From the NCBI GenBank assembly GCA_963658085.1, contig CAVKOU010000007.1, positions 36,762 to 100,761 on the forward strand: DNA of 64,000 nucleotides, in the 5' to 3' direction. Origin of the DNA: CAKRJP01 sp963658085. GTDB taxonomy: Bacteria; Bacillota; Clostridia; Lachnospirales; Lachnospiraceae. Shown here piece after piece: positions 59,992 to 64,000 of this stretch. The notes beneath the pieces were generated by a model that was given only the letters and a program-made list of their open reading frames with translations, did no database searches and was not told the origin of the DNA. Both the position numbers and the translations under genes were made by a program. Numbering within the stretch: the stretch's first letter is position 1; each line of letters opens with the position of its first letter.

Positions 59992-62184
59992 TTAGGATTC
60001 TGCTTTTACAAAGTGATACAACCTGCTGACTGCATCTCCCCAGAAATCCTTAAAAAGATATCCACCTTTCATCAAGATTTCTCCGCTGTATCGCTCCTTT
60101 GTCCCCTCCAGCTCATATACTGCCAAAGGATCCAATCCCCGGAGTTTTAATTTTCTGCTCTTGCTATTTGGAATTCCATGAACCTGCACATAGGTTACCA
60201 AAGCTTCTGATTTATCTTTAGCCACTTCCATATAGCAGTCATAATGTCCATTTTCCGAAAAGGATGCTATACGATAATAATCTCCCTCCCGCACCAGGTC
60301 ATTATACTTATGATACATTTCCGTCTGGCCTTTGATCTGTTGTCTCTCTTCCTCCGGAAGTTTTGTAATATCAAGCTCATAGCCGAAGGTTCCTGCCAGT
60401 GCCACATGCCCTCTGGTCTCAAAAGGAGTCACCCTGCCCACAGAATGATTGGGGCATACACTGACATGAGCTCCTATAGTAGAAAGTGGGTAAATCAAGG
60501 CCGTTCCCTCCTGAATCACCAATCTTTCTACCGCATCCGTATCATCGGAGCACCAGATCTGCGGACTGTAATATAGCATACCAGGGTCAAATCTGGCACC
60601 ACCGCCGGAACAATTTTCAAGAAGAAGTTCCGGAAATTCTGTCACCAACCGCTCCTGCATCTGATAGACTCCCAGCACATAGCGATGGAACAATTCCTGT
60701 TGTGAGTCCTTATCCAGATAACTGCTGCCAAGATCACTAAGTTGACGATTCATATCCCATTTCACATAGTCAATAGGGGCACTTCTTAAAATCTTTGCCA
60801 CAGACTCATAGGCATACTCCACCACTTCAGGATTGGAAAGATCCAGTACATACTGCTGACGGCTCTGAGTAGCCTTCCGTCCTTCAATATGAATTGCCCA
60901 CTCCGGATGTGTCCTGTAAAGATCTGAATCCGGAGAAATCATCTCAGGCTCAAACCAGATTCCAAACTTCAGGCCTATCTTCTTTACTTCCTCTGCCAAA
61001 TATTTCAGGCCACCTTGAATCTTATTTTCATTGACAGTCCAGTCTCCCAGAGAACAGTTATCCGAATTCCGTTTCCCAAACCAGCCATCATCCATGACTA
61101 GCATTTCAATTCCGTCTTTTTTCGCTTCTCTTGCAATATCCAATAATTTTTCTGTATCAAAATCAAAGTAAGTTGCCTCCCAGTTATTAATAAGAATCGG
61201 GCGCTTCTTATCTTTATAAGGGCTTCGGATCATGTGTCTGCGATAAAAATCGTGATAAGATCTGGTCATCTTTCCAAGTCCCTCTCCCGAAAAGGTCAAA
61301 ACTACTTCCGGGGCCTGGAAACTTTCTTTTCCCCGTAAATTCCAGCAAAATTCTTCCGAACTAATTCCCATTACCATACGGACAGCATCAAACTGTGTCT
61401 TTTCTACCTGACCGATAAAGTTGCCGGAATATACAAAATGCATACCATACACACGCCCCTGCTGTCCGGTTGTTCCAGGTGTTACAAGGGCAACAAACGG
61501 ATGCTCCTGATGTCCCGATTCTCCTTTGGCAGAAGATACCAACTGTTTTCCATAGCCAACAGATCTTCTCTGAATGTGACGCTCCCTGGCCCAGGATCCA
61601 TGGAGAGTCAGAAGTTCAAAATCTTCATTGTCCATATCAAGACATGCGCTATATACCTTTTCAAGCTTTACTCTCTCTTCTCCTTCATTTATCACTTTTA
61701 CATTTCTAGTGATAATATCTTCTTTCTCAAATACCGAATAAGACAAAATAAGCTTTAGATTAAGTACCGAATCAAAACAGGTAATCTCTAAGGTCATCAC
61801 CTCATCCTCAGTTCCAAAAGATGCCGGCAATCCTTCTAGCTTCGGCTTCCCATTAAAAATCTCATGGGACCGATAAAGAAATTCACTTCCCATACAGCCC
61901 GCTTCATTTCTGATATTAATACAGCTCTCTCTATAATCTCCGATTCCACCCGACGGATATTCCATAGGATAGAAATCTAAAAATGCAGACTTTTCTCTCT
62001 CGTTTTTACCAGGTGTGTAGGGTGGCTCTTCCGTACGGAGCAGATAGTAGGCGTCTGCTGCCTGAAGTCTCTCCCCGTAGTAAACATGTCCTACATATCC
62101 CTCCGGTGAAAGTCCGATTAAATACGTAGTATTTTCTGTATCTAATTTAAATAACTTCGTTTCTTTTTGAAAACTTATGGCCAT
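59992..62184 (-). CDS. GH36 alpha-galactosidase
   Basis: 730 residues, typical bacterial GH36 length. The nucleophile is the Asp of Y-V-K-W-D-M-N-R (about 477) and the acid/base an Asp of W-C-S-D-D-T-D (about 548), the same positions as in well-known AgaA/AgaB enzymes. V-M-D-D-G-W-F-G and G-I-W-F-E-P-E-M are further barrel motifs. No signal peptide, so it acts on imported galacto-mannosides or raffinose-type sugars. AAGGAGG precedes the ATG, 14 bases after the mutase stop. Confidence 0.95.
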   Translation of the reverse strand: MAISFQKETKLFKLDTENTTYLIGLSPEGYVGHVYYGERLQAADAYYLLRTEEPPYTPGKNEREKSAFLDFYPMEYPSGGIGDYRESCINIRNEAGCMGSEFLYRSHEIFNGKPKLEGLPASFGTEDEVMTLEITCFDSVLNLKLILSYSVFEKEDIITRNVKVINEGEERVKLEKVYSACLDMDNEDFELLTLHGSWARERHIQRRSVGYGKQLVSSAKGESGHQEHPFVALVTPGTTGQQGRVYGMHFVYSGNFIGQVEKTQFDAVRMVMGISSEEFCWNLRGKESFQAPEVVLTFSGEGLGKMTRSYHDFYRRHMIRSPYKDKKRPILINNWEATYFDFDTEKLLDIAREAKKDGIEMLVMDDGWFGKRNSDNCSLGDWTVNENKIQGGLKYLAEEVKKIGLKFGIWFEPEMISPDSDLYRTHPEWAIHIEGRKATQSRQQYVLDLSNPEVVEYAYESVAKILRSAPIDYVKWDMNRQLSDLGSSYLDKDSQQELFHRYVLGVYQMQERLVTEFPELLLENCSGGGARFDPGMLYYSPQIWCSDDTDAVERLVIQEGTALIYPLSTIGAHVSVCPNHSVGRVTPFETRGHVALAGTFGYELDITKLPEEERQQIKGQTEMYHKYNDLVREGDYYRIASFSENGHYDCYMEVAKDKSEALVTYVQVHGIPNSKSRKLKLRGLDPLAVYELEGTKERYSGEILMKGGYLFKDFWGDAVSRLYHFVKAES

Positions 62185-62197
62185 CTCCTTTTCCTCC

Positions 62198-63922
62198 TTA
62201 AGCAGATTTTCCTGTCATCGCTTCTTTCAGTGCCTCCAGTTTCTCCTGTGCATCTGAAAGCGAACTTCCTTTGACTCCATAATAGAACTTAATTTTCGGT
62301 TCTGTTCCCGAAGGTCTCACACAGCACCACGCATTCTCAGACAATTCATAATAAAGAACATTAGAAGTCGGAAGTCCTGTTAAACTCACCTCTCCGGTGG
62401 TCAAATCTGTTCTTGTGTCCGCTTTATAATCCCGTACCGCAAGGACTTGATGTCCTGCAAGTTCTTTCGGCGGATTCTCCCTATATTCCGTCATCATTTT
62501 CTGAATCTGTTCTGCTCCGTCAATTCCCTTTAAGGTCACGGTAGCAAGTCCTTCTTTATAGTAGCCATACTTCTCATACATGTCTACCATGGCATCCCAA
62601 AGAGTCTTCCCCTGCATCTTGTAATAAGATGCCACTTCACATAGCATCATAACCGCCACGCAGGCATCCTTATCTCTTGCATAGGTTCCGGCCAGGCAAC
62701 CATAAGACTCTTCCAGGCCAAATACATAGTGATAGGTATGTTGTTCCTCAAAGAATTTGATTTGCTCGCCAATATATTTAAATCCTGTCAGTACCTCCAC
62801 CAGTGCCGTATGATATTCTTCAGCTATAGCTTTTGCCATGTCTGTAGTAACAATAGTCTCCACCAGTGCCGGGTTCTTTGGCATAGTTTTATTCTTCGTA
62901 CGCTCTCTTAAAATATATTCTGCAATAAGCATTCCTGACATATTCCCCGTAAAGCTTACATACTCACCACTTTTTGCATCTTTTGCATAGACACCCAGCC
63001 TGTCTGCATCCGGATCCGTAGCAAGAACAATATCAGCGTCCACTTTTTTTGCAAGTTCAAGGGCCATCTTCCATGCATTCTCATCCTCCGGGTTTGGATA
63101 TGCCACCGTAGGAAATGTGCCATCCGGATCTTTTTGTTCTTCAACCACATAGACCTGTTCAAAGCCAAGTTCCAGAAGGACTCTTCGCACCGGAATATTT
63201 CCCGAACCATGTAACGGTGTATATACAATCTTCATATCCTTCGCCGCATCCTTTATAATTTCCGGATGAATACTCTGGGCCTTTAACCGGGCAACATACC
63301 GATCATCAAACTCACTTCCAATGATCCGGAACAATCCCTCTACTCTTGCAGCATCTTCCTCCATGGTCTTAACTTCAGAAAACGAAGTCACCTTCGCCAC
63401 CTCTGCCAGGATATTTTTATCATGAGGAGGCGTAATCTGGGCACCGTCCTCCCAATATACTTTGTATCCATTATATTCTCTTGGATTGTGGCTCGCCGTA
63501 ATTACGATTCCGGCAATACATCTCAATTCTCTTACTGCAAAGGATAGTTCCGGTGTTGGTCTCAAAGATTCAAATAAATAGGTTTTAATTCCGTTGGCAT
63601 TGAGACAAAGAGCAGCTTCTCTTGCAAATTCCGGTGACATGATGCGGGAATCATGGGCAATGGCAACTCCTTTTTCCTGTCCATTCCGGGAAATGATATA
63701 ATTTGCCAATCCCTGGGTAGCCTGACGCACCGTATAGATATTCATTCGATTGGTTCCGGCTCCAATCACACCTCGCAGACCGCCGGTACCAAATTCTAAC
63801 TTCCGATAGAAGCGATCTTCAATCTCCCCTTCGTTCCCCTCCAAAGCTTTTAGCTCTTCCTTAGTCTTTTCATCAAAATAATCATCCGAACACCATGTTT
63901 CATATTCCTGTCTGTAATCCAT
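62198..63922 (-). CDS. Phosphohexomutase (phosphoglucomutase/phosphomannomutase)
   Basis: 574 residues from the ATG seven bases after GGAGG (a frame extension to 63943 is not supported). The phospho-Ser loop is T-A-S-H-N-P-R-E-Y-N-G-Y-K-V, metal binding D-P-D-A-D-R-L-G, the sugar loop G-L-E-E-S-Y-G and the phosphate loop R-P-S-G-T-E-P-K. PgcA-like length. In this operon it would convert mannose-1-phosphate from the GH130 enzymes to mannose-6-phosphate, and glucose-1-phosphate as well. Confidence 0.93.
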   Translation of the reverse strand: MDYRQEYETWCSDDYFDEKTKEELKALEGNEGEIEDRFYRKLEFGTGGLRGVIGAGTNRMNIYTVRQATQGLANYIISRNGQEKGVAIAHDSRIMSPEFAREAALCLNANGIKTYLFESLRPTPELSFAVRELRCIAGIVITASHNPREYNGYKVYWEDGAQITPPHDKNILAEVAKVTSFSEVKTMEEDAARVEGLFRIIGSEFDDRYVARLKAQSIHPEIIKDAAKDMKIVYTPLHGSGNIPVRRVLLELGFEQVYVVEEQKDPDGTFPTVAYPNPEDENAWKMALELAKKVDADIVLATDPDADRLGVYAKDAKSGEYVSFTGNMSGMLIAEYILRERTKNKTMPKNPALVETIVTTDMAKAIAEEYHTALVEVLTGFKYIGEQIKFFEEQHTYHYVFGLEESYGCLAGTYARDKDACVAVMMLCEVASYYKMQGKTLWDAMVDMYEKYGYYKEGLATVTLKGIDGAEQIQKMMTEYRENPPKELAGHQVLAVRDYKADTRTDLTTGEVSLTGLPTSNVLYYELSENAWCCVRPSGTEPKIKFYYGVKGSSLSDAQEKLEALKEAMTGKSA

Positions 63923-63948
63923 TCTGATACCTCCACAACTCATTTATT

Positions 63949-63994
63949 AATTAAGTTGAATTTAGCATTTTTTAATCTTTATGTCAACTTAATT
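63949..63994. promoter_or_regulatory. Operator: 11-bp inverted repeat around the mutase-GH36 promoter
   Basis: AATTAAGTTGA (63949-63959) and TCAACTTAATT (63984-63994) are perfect complements that overlap the -10 and -35. The sequence resembles the half-sites at the importer promoter, so the same LacI protein probably binds here. Confidence 0.55.
63959..63987 (-). promoter_or_regulatory. Promoter of the mutase-GH36 operon
   Basis: TTGACA and TAAATT with a 17-base spacer on the minus strand, about 37 bases before the start codon. Confidence 0.65.
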
Positions 63995-64000
63995 TTAAGT

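Noticed and set aside
1..64000. Mobile elements, phage genes, tRNA or rRNA genes
   Set aside because: No transposase or integrase frames, no terminal repeats and no tRNA-like cloverleaf were found by reading both strands.

Overview
The window reads as a chromosomal segment of a low-GC, Gram-positive anaerobe, most likely a gut Lachnospiraceae (Roseburia/Blautia/Coprococcus-like). Supporting signs are the AGGAGG-type ribosome binding sites on almost every gene, U-tract terminators, lipoprotein-type ABC binding proteins, ChW-repeat surface protein, tandem-GNAT and DUF6106-like proteins, and a beta-mannan utilisation locus whose gene content matches the one known from Roseburia. No species call is possible from the sequence alone. 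There is no rRNA, tRNA, CRISPR array, transposase or phage gene. Most genes are on the minus strand; only five genes are on the plus strand.

Layout: (1) 1-5 kb: the end of a polysaccharide flippase, a tandem GNAT protein, a Crh-like HPr protein with the shared sugar-ABC ATPase MsmK, a divergent PucR-type regulator and a small membrane protein. (2) 5-12.5 kb: a lactose/beta-galactoside unit with LacZ, two permeases, a binding lipoprotein and an AraC regulator. (3) 12.5-14.2 kb: a secreted ChW-repeat transglutaminase-like protein. (4) 14.2-19.3 kb: amino-acid ABC transporter, M20 amidohydrolase and PatB-type C-S lyase, a likely salvage route for N-acylated or S-substituted cysteines. (5) 19.5-21.5 kb, plus strand: a double-cubane-cluster/2-hydroxyacyl-CoA dehydratase-type protein and its ATP-dependent activator. 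(6) 21.6-27.7 kb: two GT2 glycosyltransferases, a YfhO protein and a GtrII protein, a cell-surface polymer glycosylation set. (7) 28-34 kb: a cytidylate-kinase-like protein, NhaC antiporter, aldehyde dehydrogenase, putrescine aminotransferase and a divergent GAF-LuxR regulator. (8) 34-42.4 kb: alpha/beta hydrolase, ornithine-cyclodeaminase-family enzyme, APC permease, P-II protein, AraC regulator and a four-gene flavin/iron-sulfur amine dehydrogenase. (9) 42.6-48.4 kb: HAD phosphatase, FGGY kinase, D-2-hydroxyacid dehydrogenase, PrpF isomerase and SorC regulator. (10) 48.5-64 kb: beta-mannan locus with a phosphomannose isomerase-ROK kinase fusion, two GH130 phosphorylases, an epimerase, an ABC importer, LacI, GH36 alpha-galactosidase and a phosphohexomutase.

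How it works together: both sugar importers lack an ATPase and MsmK at 2-3 kb is the obvious donor. In the mannan locus, imported galactomanno-oligosaccharides would lose galactose (GH36), be epimerised at the reducing end, and be phosphorolysed to mannose-1-phosphate and glucose. The mutase, the isomerase domain and the kinase domain then feed both products into glycolysis. A repeated half-site close to ATTTAAGTTAA sits on the mannan promoters and probably is the LacI operator. In the amine region, three similar terminator-like stem-loops stand at the 5' ends of three separate nitrogen-catabolism units. They look like copies of one regulatory RNA element and are the observation I would follow first.
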